DNA from: Prosapia bicincta
Lineage: Eukaryota; Arthropoda; Insecta; Hemiptera; Cercopidae
DNA length: 64,000 nt
Direction: 5' to 3'
Assembly: GCA_036971475.1 (NCBI GenBank)
Contig: JBAIZL010000003.1
Coordinates: forward strand, 51,066,842 to 51,130,841
Position numbers and translations under genes: made by a program. The notes under the pieces are model-generated. The model ran no database searches and had not been told where the DNA came from. It saw only the letters and a program-made list of their open reading frames with translations. Below, in pieces: positions 1-44,649 of this stretch (positions are counted from its first letter, which is position 1; the number at the start of each line of letters is the position of its first letter).

Positions 1-177
1 AAAAATTGAATATAATATCACAAGTCTATTTGTTTCACCATTGGCTAATCAATTGCATTTCAGAAATTTAGTTCAATATTTTTGTGAAAAAGTAAGTTTA
101 ATGAGAGATTAAAGACATTACGGTAAACCTAAATTAAAGTTTCTTGTTATAATTCTCTTGAATTCCCAATTAAACTA

Positions 178-262
178 TAAGTAATTAATGAATAACTGAG
201 TGAGTATTTTGGAGCTTACTGGTAGATGCATTTCCAAACAATCGTTTCATTTATAGTTATAC
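178..262. repeat. PLE terminal-repeat fragment
   Basis: The stretch with AATGAATAACTGAGTGAGTA, GAGCTTACTGG and CAATCGTTTC matches the repeat seen intact at 9670-9745, 18541-18620 and 38505-38612 (AACTAAGTGAATACG, CTTACTTGCTGACG, CGATCGTTTC). In the longer copies this sequence flanks Penelope-like GIY-YIG remnants. Confidence 0.5.
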
Positions 263-808
263 ATTACTTATACTTTAACCTAAATTTTAAATAACAACCT
301 GTCAAACTTATAATTTAGGTTAATATATGAAAAACTTAGACATGATGGTTTCAATGGTACTGAGTGATCTTCATCATTTATGACACTGAGGATATACTGA
401 AAAAGATTGCTAAGTGTGGTCGAAAATGTTTGATTTCAGTAAGTTTTCATAAATTCACACAAACTATAAATTTAGAAAATAATTCTTTATAAAGTTTAGA
501 CATAAAGGTATTACAGTTTCTCATGCATAACAGTAAAATTATACTAAAAAACTTGTAAATATAAAGATGGAATCAATTAATATTAAATTTTACATTCTTA
601 ATGAAGTAACTAATGAATTTATAATTTAAATTAAATTATGAAAAGCTTTTAGTTTTTGATCACACCAAGCGATTGTCATCTTACAGGATAACAACAACAG
701 TGTTTTGTCAGTTAAATTTCTAAATTCTATATTAATTTTTGTTTATAAATTAAATTTCATAATTAATTGCAATACCTTATACATTTTTTTCTTTAAATGA
801 TTTTATAG
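263..808 (+). other. Pkd2 intron, no gene
   Basis: AT-rich intron. At 383-455 it holds CACTGAGGATATACTG and TCGAAAATG then TTCAGTAAGTTTT, which resembles the hammerhead-bearing repeat at 55670-55740, so it is probably another old Penelope-type terminal repeat. Nothing else is recognised. Confidence 0.4.
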
Positions 809-33680
<32,872 letters not shown>

Positions 33681-34070
33681 TGTGTTTTCTGTTTGACCAC
33701 GCTATTTGGTACTGTGTAAATATTACTCACATTCCTAAATGAAAGTTGCAATAATAATATATGTTTGTTATAGATAAATAGATATATTAATGTTTTCCTG
33801 CATCTTATTGTGTTCTTCAATAAGAATTCTGTTGCTGACAAATTTCAGTAATTTTAAAATATTAACTCTATCGAATTATAATGTACACTGGCAACTATAC
33901 AATATAAAATATTATTAGAATATATTTTTTTATAATAAAACATAAACAATTAAAACCTAGTTATTGAACAGTTCTTAAATTTTAAAATAAAATCTTTTGC
34001 TTCAAACACACATTCTTAAGATACATGAGTTTTTAAAATGCAAGACATAATTAAGGTTTAATAAATGTCT
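33681..34070 (+). other. Probable Pkd2 3' untranslated region
   Basis: AT-rich sequence directly after the Pkd2 stop, without recognised repeats. Candidate AATAAA signals lie at 33934, 33986 and 34060. The true cleavage site cannot be chosen from sequence alone. Confidence 0.5.
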
Positions 34071-35220
34071 TTTCGAAATCATGGTTTCGATTCCGATTCT
34101 AATAGTATCGGGAAATCACCAATACTCGATTCTCCATTGATTAAAGATTCTTGTTTTTAAAACTGTTAATATATATGTGCAATGTAATTTATTTATTTGC
34201 AAGGAAAAATCTATCAACTGCCTTATTTATGTATTAGTTTAAACATTTAATTAAAGCAAAACAGATTTGAGATAAAAATATTATTATTTATGAAAAACAA
34301 CAAAGATGATTGGAAGCATTTTTGACACTTTGTTTGTCACTGGACGTCTCGCTCTGCTGTCTCACTTTCATTCGAGCAGGCTCGACGCTTTCTTTTCATG
34401 TTGGCTGCAAACTGTGTAATCCATGACAATCTCCAAAGTATGTAACCAACCATTAGTAGCAAACAAACGGTCTTGCTTCTGCTTCATCATTTCTCAAGTT
34501 GTAAATGTAATGCTTTTGACTCCCTCCATTGAAATTGGGCACACCATAGAAACCCTGATTATTTTCATTGCGCATCACTACAAGGTTAATTTTTTCTGAA
34601 ATATCCGAAGTGTATATTTAAAGTGCCTTGTCTTATGTTTTTTGATGTGTCATATACAAGGCTAGACATCTGTGCTGTCTAAGGGATATTTATCACCTCT
34701 CAAAACTTGCAGCATAATTAAGGATAGATATTTCATAGCCCATAAGTTGTTCTTTTATGAGACGTTGTAGACAAGAAAGACTTGTCATCAGTTTATATGT
34801 CAAGTGGACTTTTTTGCTTAGTATAATTTTTACTCGGTGTCGGTCAATAGTCGATTTGTGTCGTGTCAATATGGAAAATTAGTGCATATTTGTGTACACC
34901 CGAAACGAACAATACTAGTGGGAACCTAGAATCTAACACAAACTTCAAAAAGTAACTTTAATTTGTATTTATTAATTATGATTACAAACAATAATCAATT
35001 AACAAATAATAAAGTAACTAAGATATAAAATAATTATTAAAACATAATAAACTAAATAATTGAGTGCTTTATAAGTGAGTATATTTTTGTAGCGAAACAA
35101 CTGAATTGACATGAGAAATTTATTTATGTCGACTGAATCACGAATCATTTAGTCAGCAATGAGTTAAAACATAGGTTATGTTGGTTTTTTTATTGTACGC
35201 TAAGTTAAAATGTTATTATT
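34071..35220. other. Intergenic or 3'UTR sequence, no gene recognised
   Basis: AT-rich between Pkd2 and a MITE. No coding exon features were found on either strand. Confidence 0.35.
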
Positions 35221-35254
35221 AACAGATATCTTTTATCTATTGATGTGTAGTTAT

Positions 35255-35600
35255 TTTCTCTGAAGATGATTGATTTGTAATCAAAATACAGTAGTCTCGA
35301 AAATCCGGGTTCCGTTATTTCAAACTCCTGTTAAATTCGAGTCTATTCTGTCTATTTTACAGAAAATGATGAGTTGGGCTTTCAAGAAATGTTTATATTA
35401 AGTTCTATAAACTTATTTAGTGCATTTTTAATTATAGTGTTAGGGTTCGTTAAAACTATTTTTTCTAATACACAGAAACGTATTTCCATGTAATCAGGGT
35501 TTTCAGAAAATTGGAGGGGGTCTCTATCCCATCTACCCTGAATTATCAAGACTCTACTGTATACATTAGAATTTAAATAAAGTTTTATTTATAAAATATA
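35255..35600 (+). mobile_element. PLE end with hammerhead-like motif split by a Tigger-type MITE
   Basis: 35260-35288 reads CTGAAGA, TGATT, loop, AATCA, AAATA, close to the intact motif at 63377-63411. The 271-bp MITE at 35289-35559 is inserted at the following TA, and PLE-like sequence appears to continue after 35560. Decayed. Confidence 0.5.
35289..35559. mobile_element. Tigger-type MITE, 271 bp, TA target site
   Basis: The left end CAGTAGTCTCGAAAATCCGG and right end (reverse complement) CAGTAGAGTCTTGATAATTC are inverted and each is preceded by TA (35287-35288, 35560-35561). It contains no transposase. The termini resemble those of the autonomous Tigger copy at 46704-49086. Confidence 0.7.
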
Positions 35601-36048
35601 AAAATAATGATATGAGTTATATACTTTTATTCTAATTTTTTATATGAAAATTTTCTTAAGACGCATTTGAGACTTTTGAAGAACAGATTTGAAATAAATT
35701 GATTAAATATAATTATTTTTCAGTAAATTTTATGATTAATAAAGTCTTCTTATTAAATTCATTGTTTTAATAATAACTACATTAAATAGATTCTATTAAA
35801 ATTTGTCTTTAAATGATGTATTCATTTCTGTAACCTAATCCCACTGAGTAGACTTTTTGCAAAATTCCATATGGTTTGTTGTATATGATGTTTAACAGAA
35901 CATTTGTGTTGGCAATAATTTTGCGACCTGCATAGACTTATTCTGTATTTAAAGTAAATGTTTTAAAACTTACTGAGATAAACTAGCTAGCTTACCAAAT
36001 CTCAAAATCCCCATATTCTCTGGTACATCATAATAAGGGTATAGAACC
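35561..36048. other. Intergenic, no gene recognised
   Basis: AT-rich spacer between the MITE and the BEL/Pao fragment. No 5' LTR was recognised. Confidence 0.35.
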
Positions 36049-36049
36049 A

Positions 36050-36565
36050 ATGCATACATTTCAGCATCTCAAGAGTTCTTTGCAGGGTGACACCTTATCT
36101 GTCATATCCGGACTAATAATTTCAGAAAAAAATTATGAGATCGCATACCAAGCATCGCAGCAACGTTACGCTAATCCTAGATCACTAACTGACTTTTATT
36201 TTAGGCAAATTTATGATTTTGAAAAATTAAAAACTGCAAATTACCAGGATAATAGTCAATTTCTGTCTGTTCATTCTAACGCTGTCAGCGCGCTTAAGGC
36301 CATTCAGATACACGATTTAGCTAATTTCCTATTGTTAAAACTATCCGTGAACAATCTCAGTAACAAAACCAGATTAGAATTTGAAAAACAGTTAGGAACA
36401 CCGGAGATACCCACAGAAGTAATACAGAGCCTACCTATAAGCCCAAGACCCAAGCACAAGTGCAACATGAGATTGATGGCCATAACCTCAACCACCGCAG
36501 CTTACCGGCTCATGACCTCAACCCACTGCCCCTACGCATATTCACCATACTCGTTACCAAGCTAA
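36050..36565 (+). pseudogene. BEL/Pao Gag fragment
   Basis: The first 130 residues (HTFQHLKSSLQGDTLSVISG, ISEKNYEIAYQASQQRYANP, KAIQIHDLANFLLLKLS) follow the DUF1759-type Gag of BEL/Pao elements. After about residue 140 the reading is no longer Gag-like, which marks the edge of an internal deletion. Confidence 0.75.
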
Positions 36566-36719
36566 GGCCTGCAACCACAAGCCTACTTTCCAGCCACCCT
36601 CTGTGCATGAGTTACGCCGAGAGCAAGCACTCTGTATCAGGTTGGTATAAGAACAATCCCTTCCAGACACTTTAAAGGGCCTTCAGGCCGGCAACCACGT
36701 TGCTGATTTTCTTCGGCCA

Positions 36720-37335
36720 TTGACTGCTTTCATTGATTCCTTCGGCCTGCTCAGGGTTGGCGGTCGACTTCAGCACTCATCCCTTAACTACGAGGCCAAG
36801 CACCCTCTCCTTCTACCTAAAAAGCACCATTATGTCGACCTCATTTGCGGCCGTTACCACAAACTAGCTATGCACGCCGGATCAAGCACCACCCAAGCTA
36901 TGATCAGCAGGGAATTCTGGATCATTGCCTTGCGCTCGGTGCTGCGCCACCGCATCCATGCCTGTCTTCGCTGCTTTCAAATGCAAGCTAAACCCAACCA
37001 GCCTATTATGGCGGATCTGCCATCTTCACGAGTGACGCCTTCACCCACATTTAACAGAGTGGGTATTGATTTTGCTGGGCCTTTAGACACCAAAGCCAAT
37101 CACTTAAGAACCTCTAAATTACTTCAAGTCCTACCTATGCCTGTTGGTTTGCATGGCCACTAAGGCTGTAAACTTGGAATTAGTGGCTGATCTCTCTACA
37201 GATGGGTTCTTTGCTGCCTTCAATCTTTCACTGCCAGACGTGGACTACACTGATAATGGCACTAATTTTGCTGGAGCTGCCAAACGACCCAGGGAAGTTT
37301 ACAAATTCTTGGACAGCTCCCAATTGGGCATTTAA
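36720..37335 (+). pseudogene. BEL/Pao integrase, frameshifted
   Basis: Frame 1 to 37163 gives DSFGLLRVGGRLQHSSLNYE, an H2C2 zinc-binding region (HKLAMHAGSST, CLRCFQMQA) and the first catalytic Asp in RVGIDFAGPL. After a frameshift at about 37130 it continues CMATKAVNLELVADLSTDGF and DYTDNGTNFAGA with the second Asp. The third catalytic Glu region (FGKSQ/GLWE) lies near 37390-37410 in another frame. Confidence 0.8.
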
Positions 37336-37394
37336 ACCCAACTTGCTGACCAACGACTCTCTTAGCATTTCAATCCTCCTGCTACCCCTCACTT

Positions 37395-37960
37395 CGGTGG
37401 GCTTTGGGAAGTCACAGTAAAATCCACAAAATATCTCTACTTCACCGCACCATTGGTACTACTGTGTTAACTTTGAAAGAGCTGTCCACATTTTTCATCC
37501 GTATTGAAGCAATTCTCAATAGTCGCCCCATTCTCTAAATTTCCCCTGACCCCAACGAATTATCATCCCTCCTTACTCCAGGACATTTCCTCATCGGACG
37601 CTCGTTACTAGCGCCTCATGCTGAATTCTTCAAGGAACCACCTCTCAAATGAGGCTGGTCTCTTCTGCAGCAGATGTCTAACCGCTTTTGGAAAATTTGG
37701 TCCACCCAGTAGCTTCACACACAAATTGGTACCGAACGGCGCAAATGGAATAAGAGCTCGGTTCCACTGAAGGAAGGGCAGTTGGTCTTCCTCACCGGCG
37801 AACATACGGACCCTCTTTGCTGGCCCATGAGGCGCATACTCGAGCTTCATCCTGGGCCTGACAACATTAGTTGGGTTGACACTGTTCAGACAGCTCATGG
37901 CTGCCTCAAGAGACCTGTGAACAAACTTTGTAGGCTTTCCACCCCCCCCCCCCCGCTTAA
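37395..37960 (+). pseudogene. BEL/Pao integrase end and DUF5641 domain
   Basis: Broken frames read FIRIEAILNSRPIL, GHFLIGRSLLAPH, then intact EGQLVFLTGEHTDPLCWPMR, LELHPGPDNISWVDTVQTAH and LKRPVNKLCRL. This is the conserved DUF5641 end of the BEL/Pao polyprotein. A run of ten or more C residues follows at 37940. Confidence 0.75.
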
Positions 37961-38046
37961 TTCCGTTTCGAACCCCTTCTCTGGCGGCTTCTTCCCAGCT
38001 ACTTCTTTTTTTATCAGGTTCTAAAAACATACGTTTTGATGGGAGG

Positions 38047-38455
38047 TACGTTGAAAACGGTGCCTAATCCCCTTAACAGCTGATGTTAGGGTTATCCAGC
38101 TACACACTAGATGGCTCTCTCTGACATACATTACATTGCATTTTCATGGTTTGGTAACGCCATAATTGCCTTTTGTACAGTTCATCTCAGTGTTGCTTAC
38201 TTTCGTGTTAAACCGCCGCTTGTTTTAATAACCGCAATTTCATACTAATTAACCGCAATTTCATACTAATTAACCGCAATTTAGTCTTTAAGTGAACCCC
38301 TTAGTTCCAGTTAATAGGTTGTGCCTGCTGTGTAAGATTGTGTTAAAGGTGTGTTAGTGTAAAAACCACAAGTTACGTCGGTGACGAATTATGGTGTAAT
38401 CGGTGCCACTGACCACGCTATTTTTAACAAAGCTTTGGACTATTACAGTGTATTG
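38047..38455 (+). repeat. Probable BEL/Pao 3' LTR with short tandem repeat
   Basis: Begins after a purine tract (GATGGGAGG) with TACGTTGAAAACGGTGCC, the form expected of a BEL-type LTR start. It contains two and a half tandem copies of AACCGCAATTTCATACTAATT at about 38228-38285. The right edge is interrupted by a PLE foldback. With no second LTR to compare, the limits are uncertain. Confidence 0.45.
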
Positions 38456-38612
38456 AAGTTTCTTGATGTACTCATCTTGAATTCACTGATTAAACTAATT
38501 TTAACTACTTAACTAAGTGAATACGTAATTGCTTACTTGCTGACGTGTTTCAAAACGTTCGTTCCTTTTACGAAAAGGAACGAACGTTTTGAAACGCGTC
38601 AGCAAGTAAGCA
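38456..38612. mobile_element. 157-bp PLE foldback stub with 14-bp target duplication
   Basis: ATTACAGTGTATTG lies at 38442-38455 and 38613-38626. The insert holds TTCTTGATGTACTCATCTTG, AACTAAGTGAATACGTAATT and a hairpin with arms of about 45 bp (GTAATTGCTTACTTGCTGAC and its complement) around ACG. The right arm contains GAAACGCGTCAGC, again GAA plus palindrome plus C. It is inserted in the BEL/Pao LTR. Confidence 0.75.
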
Positions 38613-38626
38613 ATTACAGTGTATTG

Positions 38627-39060
38627 TTTTTAAGCGTTATTGGTTATAACATGAACATTGTGTTTAACTGCGTGTGTAATTATATAACATTTCTTGTGTA
38701 TGCAAAGTTTATTCAATTTCACGAGTGCACTCATTCTTAAGAACTTATGTGATTTAATATATTAAATACCCGTTAAGTGTTACAGAAAATTGCCCCCGCC
38801 TTTGCAGTGATAGAAAGATTGGTGGATGCAGCTCTGGGTAAGCATTATATGGCTAAGGATTAGTGCTAAACTCAGTATAAGTATTGATGTTGTTACTCAA
38901 GGTTATTGCCATCATTTAACTCCTTTCCCATTATAGCTAGAACGGGTGGTCTTCCGGGAAAAAGACTCATTAATCTTTCAATTATTTTGTACTCAATTAG
39001 TTAGGTTTCAAAACCAACAATTATGTTAACAATATTTCTGCTGTTTTTTTGTAAATAATA
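38627..39060. other. Intergenic, no gene recognised
   Basis: Continuation of the target sequence beyond the foldback stub. Nothing coding. Confidence 0.35.
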
Positions 39061-39260
39061 AGTACTTAGGTTAGTCCTGGTACAGCTAATGGATTATATT
39101 GGAGACTGAGACTTGTCATGATAATAACCCTGTCTATCTTCCTAATATAAACATATTAATATATCAAAGGTTTTAGAGTGTATTCTTATATAAATATATA
39201 TTATAAATATATTAATAAAGAATACCGGATTATTAACAAAATAAGTCTGTCAGTCTCAAT
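39060..39260. repeat. PLE family G-like terminal repeats
   Basis: GGTTAGTCCTGGTACAGCT, GGAGACTGAGACTTG and the inverted TAAGTCTGTCAGTCTC at 39240-39257 suggest a diverged pair of family G repeats. Confidence 0.4.
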
Positions 39261-39329
39261 GTTTATTTTAGTTCAATAATTGAAAGTTAAAATTATAAAG
39301 TATGAAAGAGACAGAAAACATAAGTTAAA

Positions 39330-39840
39330 AAATCCATACACTAACAAAGCATTAAAAAAAACATTAGAGAAACTGTTCATAGAAAATAATACACTGTCAA
39401 CAACATGAAACAACTTACAACAGAAATTATAATAAATTTCAAGAAATACTTCACACAGAAAATGTTATGAACATGAAGTCCCTCATACTTTTAGTACCCC
39501 TCCTAAAACTTTTATTACAATGTAAACAAAAAATAAGACTTTCTTAACAGCAAACAGGAATAGAAAATAATATACTGGCAATGAAACGTAAATGACATTT
39601 TATACAAAAACCTATAAGACAGATCCAAGTGTCCCACAAACACAAAACAATATAAAATTCACACCAGTTACAATGAGAGAACATAAAATACCCACACTTT
39701 GAAGCAAACAGCCTGTCCCAGTACATAGTAAACAACCAACTCAACGTATCCCCACTACGTTCATAAAAAGAACGATTGTTTCGAAACTTGCCAGCAAGTA
39801 AGCTCTTAAGTATTCACTTAGTTACGAATTATTTAATTAT
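39330..39840 (+). mobile_element. Penelope-like element 3' remnant
   Basis: Decayed plus-strand sequence ends in the same tail as the PLEs at 18541-19110 and 28556-29600: CACTTTGAAGCAAAC, then AGAACGATTGTTTCGAAACT, GCCAGCAAGTAAGCTCTTAA and CACTTAGTTACG. The GIY-YIG strand itself is not readable. Confidence 0.5.
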
Positions 39841-42800
39841 ATTTATAATTTTTTGCAAATGTAAAGTTGTGAACAATATATCACCTTGATGAGTTTCTCT
39901 TGAGGAAAAACCAACGTGCACAGTAGTAATGTAATAAATTTCAAAATTTATTTCTAAGAACTTGTTGATGCAGCTGTAAAAAAAGTTAGCAAGTTTGTAG
40001 TGTACAGATACCAAGATAATTTAGTAACAATTGTAGAATATATCTATACAATTACAGTTGACAACTTCCCAGTGTGAGACAATTTCAGTCAATAAAAGAA
40101 AAAATAAGTCCATACTTTTTATTTAGTTTATTTAATAAATAAATTACAGTAATTAAAATATCAGAAATACATTTTTTGGACACTCTAATGGACATTTTGA
40201 TGTTGCCATTTTTAAGCTGATGTTTAAAAAATATGTCACTGAAAATCTAAATTTTCTGTCCATGTAACAACACACTACTTTAGAAAACACCCATTTTCTA
40301 TGTGACTAACTACACATGTTATTAACATTTCTTATAACTAAATATTACACATTTTCTCTTAATGTTAATCATAGTTGCCCATTTAACGTCAATATAAACA
40401 TTTAAGAATCTAAGTATATTGTTGTATATTTGTACAACATTTTGAATTGAAATAAATCTGAATAAAAGATTTCTATATTGTCCTATATAGTGTATGAACA
40501 CTGCAAGAGAGATATAGGGGAATGGTTCAAGCATAATGGAATGTTGTTATACTATATACAGTGTTAAGTACTTGAAAAAAAAAAAAAAAATGCAAAGTGA
40601 AAAATTAATAATTATGCATAAAACATTATTAATACTGATCTAGTGCTTTAACACCTTTAAAATACTATATACATAATGTAAACATAAAACAAACAAGTAA
40701 CTTAAAGAACAGTTTAATCTAAATAACCTACATAGACACAGTGTTAAAATTCAAAAAGAAAGTTTTTTTTTTGGAATAAAAACACATTTTAGTTTGACTA
40801 TTTTATTTTAGTCTTTAAAAAAATCACATCACAAAATTAGTTTTACAGTGGGTGACAAGAAACTAACCTTTTCTAGAAATTTACACAAAAATAATTACAA
40901 TAGAAAGATTAAAGCTGCCTTAAATTATAAATAAAGATACTATCGAGGGCAAAGCTTACAAATGGTTAGCGACACATATCTTAGTTTACATTACCTTAAT
41001 ATATAATCTTTCTTTTTTTTACATTTTAAGAAAGAACGACATGCTACGATCTAATAACAATACACAGAACAAATAACGAAAAGCAACATCAAGGTTTGCT
41101 ACAACGTTGGAAAATACAATTAGAATAAATACTACATACTTTGTATGAATGGACTTTACAATGGATACACAGCTGCATAGAGGAACCTTGTACAGTATTA
41201 TCTATACAATTTGTACACTAAACACATAAAAGAAATCTAAAGTAGACAAGAACTTTCCTCACTTTAAATTATTGCTTTAACGAAAAAAATAAGAACCTTT
41301 AATAATTTATAAAAAAATTAATTTCTCGCCTTCCTGGAGCTTACAAAAACAAACAGAAATATCAACACTTTTATATGAAATTATTTAATTGCTCTAAAGG
41401 AATAAAAAAATCTAAGGTTATTGATAGTCCCAGGACTGATGTCCTTCTAGTATTACCCTCAAAATTAATGAATTCATTTTTGATAATTTTCTACTTTTCG
41501 GATAGGATTTATATTCTTATTTAGAGTATGAAAATTACTTGACTGATGAAGGTTCTCCAAAACGGGTCAACGAATAGTGCAACAATGTTGCGAATACTAG
41601 GTAATTGTGGTATTCTAAATTATAAATTAATTTTTTATAAAAAGAATATAACCCAATCGAAACCTACAGTATTAAATATTTCGTTCAACTTTTTTTTTGT
41701 TGAAATTTGTAACAATTGCTTTCCCTCCATCTCACTACATATGTTTTTATTCATATGTTCATAAGGTATCAAGACCATTCAAGTAAATGAGAGTATTGTT
41801 ATAACTTTTTTTAAAATGAACTACTACATATCTAAAATCATTACTGGATAGATATTTATTGCAATAACTTGAATATTTAATCAAATAACAAAAAAGGATA
41901 GATCAATGTCAATCAATAGAAATTATATAACTTATTATTATTGTAAAATTACTATGGCTTATTATTAGGAGTGTTTAACAATTAGCATTTTTATGAAGAT
42001 TCAGGCAAATCTGAATAAATGAGAACTAATGCAACTGATTCTGTAGTACATGAAAGACTGCCTCAATTTCTCTCATCTCCTTAATACAGTTCCCACGTTT
42101 CTACTTAGACCTTCTTCCTTTCTGTTACCTTGAGGGGAATAGCGTATAAAATGATACTTAAAGGTTGCTTGCCTTTAGTCTTCCTCAAGATATTTAGCTT
42201 TTCTTTGGCATCATTTAATGCTGTTTGGCTCTGCCTATTTACCCCTATTGTATTGTTTATTACATTGGTTTTTCTTAACCTTCTGTAATCTAAACTACAT
42301 TTTACTTTACATTATAAACAAATCCACAGTGAACACCCTGCTTACAAAAAATGAGGAAGAGAAATTCATTAACTTGTAAATTAAAACTTGCTGAAATGTT
42401 TTGTAAAATATCTCACTAGTGTGAGAAAACATTTTTGTTACAGGCATTAGAAAAGTTAAATGGATTAAAGCGCTAAGAACTTCACCTGAATACGTTTTAA
42501 ACCCCTCTAATACTGAGGGTAAATAATAAACTAACAAATTTGATTGTACATCAGTATAAAAAGTAATAAGTATTTAATTTTAAATTAACTACTTTTCTAA
42601 CATAGAAAAGTAAAAATGTCTAACCTAAACGGAAATCTATGATTAAAAGATAAAGATTTAAAATATATGGCACAAAAACTACTGACTGACAGTTGTCAGG
42701 GTTCCTTTATGCAGTACTAGTTATCAAAATATTACCCTCGTAAATATCTGTCTAACGGCAAATGAAGGTACAAAATATACAATATGGCTGCTTCCTTCTA

Positions 42801-44450
42801 TGATATAACCTCCTACAATGGTAGGTGAAGCTGAAATGCAATCTGAAATTAAAATCAACTGTTTTAGAATAATAGTGATCATGTATGAGAAAAAACGTTT
42901 CTAGAAGGGATACTTGGAAATAAAAAAATCATTCTGACTAGATACTATTTTAAATTGAGAAGTTGAATTAAAGTAATAAAATACGAGCATTAACAAAGAC
43001 ACTAAAATATATTAGTGAAAAATAAGGCTTAATTTTTATACAAGTCTTTAACTAAATTAGTCTAAATTTAGTTTAAAAAAAGCTTCAATCTTAAGAGGGC
43101 TTCGAGAATGATTTAAAATTTATCTGGTTTACTCTAGAAGAATGAATTTACTTAGCAAATAGTTAAAGATCGGAATATAGTATTAATACTTAGTTCATCA
43201 ACTGAAAGAAAAAAAGGTGACAAATATTAAAATTATTAATATACTTAAACATTGAAAATAAATTTGTATTATAAACAAGTAATATAAAAAAAAAATTTAA
43301 GTATATTCCTAATTAAGTCAAGATTGAAAAATTGTATAATTGTTTGCTTATTTCCTTATTAGTTTCATTCATTTTTAGCCTTAGAGCACTATTTACGATA
43401 TTTTGTGGCAACCATGGCAATAGTTTAAAGTTGTACAGTACAAGTTTCGAGGACAATTAAATGAGGGAATTCCCAAATGTTTATAATTTAATTATTGAAT
43501 AAATATTAAAAAAACTATAAGTTAAAAAAAATGTATTTGAACTTGATTGGATGAATAAAAACGTATTTATTAAAATTTAAAAATAAAATACCATAGTTTA
43601 TAATAAGAATAAGAAAAAAAATCTATGTACCATGGTTTTAGGAAATATAATTAAAAAATTTCATATTTTTATTCGAATAACATTATGTATATTGCACGTA
43701 ATGCTCCCATTGCTGGTAACTGCCGCGAGTTATGCATTATTGATTATTTTCTCTAGAGTGCATACTGTTGTGACATACGGATTATTGATTGTCAGTCTTT
43801 GAATGTTTAGTGAACTTGACACTTGTAATGGGTTATCATCTCCATGCTTCAGATAAAAATATGAAAATCGTCTCTCATGAGTTCTTGAAACTGTTGCCAT
43901 AATAAGGTGAAAAAATCAATCAGTAAGAAGTGGTTTTAGTCAAGTTATATCAATAACAAAATAAAAGCCTCAAAATGTACAACACAAAAAAACGGCAACT
44001 GTCAAATAATCGCCCATTGCTTTAGTGTGTCAGCATATTAGTTTTCAAAAAAGATTAATTTTGTTTTATATCTACAATGGAGGGATTAAATGAAACTATA
44101 ATTACTAGGAACATTAAATATTTTACCTAAGATTTTTGTTTATAGCTTAATTTATTAAATTGAAATTTTAGCAGGTATTCTTAATCTACAGTGTGAATAA
44201 TCTATTTAATCCGGTGAATAAATTATAAGAAATAAAGAAAAATCATAAAATCAATCCAGCAGTTTTTATTTAGGAAACTTTATGTTCCACTCTTATATAG
44301 CAAATGTACGTTCTCTGATCAATTTTGTACATAAATAGATAATTTAGGACTTTAGACAGTTGACAACAGATTAAATATCGTATATGGTTAACAATGTATG
44401 GAGATCTACCAACACAAGAACAAAAATTTAGCAAATTCAACTAACGTAAT
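39841..44450 (-). other. Repeat-poor AT-rich block, possible long Appl 3'UTR
   Basis: 4.6 kb without recognised transposons or coding exons, which is unusual for this window. It lies downstream of the Appl stop on the minus strand, and minus-strand AATAAA signals (TTTATT on the plus strand) occur near 40115-40135. A long neuronal-type 3'UTR is a reasonable guess but is not shown by sequence. Confidence 0.35.
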
Positions 44451-44454
44451 TCAA

Positions 44455-44647
44455 TTACAATAAAAATATTGGAAACAACCCCAATACCACAAAAATAGCT
44501 CATAATTCAAGTTACCTAAGATTAAACCCTTATGTACATATCGCATGGATACAAACCTAAGGGTTTAATCTTAGATAACTAGTATTATAAGTTAATTTTG
44601 ATTATTTTTGTGGTATTGGGGTAATTTTCAATATTTTTATTGTAATA
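44455..44647. repeat. Palindromic MITE-like element
   Basis: Arms of about 90 bp: ATTACAATAAAAATATTG, CCCAATACCACAAAAAT and TAAGATTAAACCCTTA face their complements AAGGGTTTAATCTTA, ATTTTTGTGGTATTGGGG and CAATATTTTTATTGTAAT, around GTACATATCGCATGGATAC. The mariner at 44650 starts directly after it. Confidence 0.8.
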
Positions 44648-44649
44648 TA

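Larger units (their letters stand above)
36050..38460 (+). mobile_element. Decayed BEL/Pao LTR retrotransposon
   Basis: Gag, integrase and the C-terminal DUF5641 region appear in order on the plus strand, followed by a probable 3' LTR from about 38047 after GATGGGAGG. The protease, reverse transcriptase and RNase H are missing between about 36450 and 36700, and frameshifts and stops break the rest. No 5' LTR was found. The GC content is clearly higher than in the surrounding host sequence. Confidence 0.8.

Noticed and set aside
37608..38030. Minus-strand frame of 140 codons across the BEL/Pao end
   Set aside because: The plus strand encodes a clear DUF5641 domain. The minus frame is its shadow.
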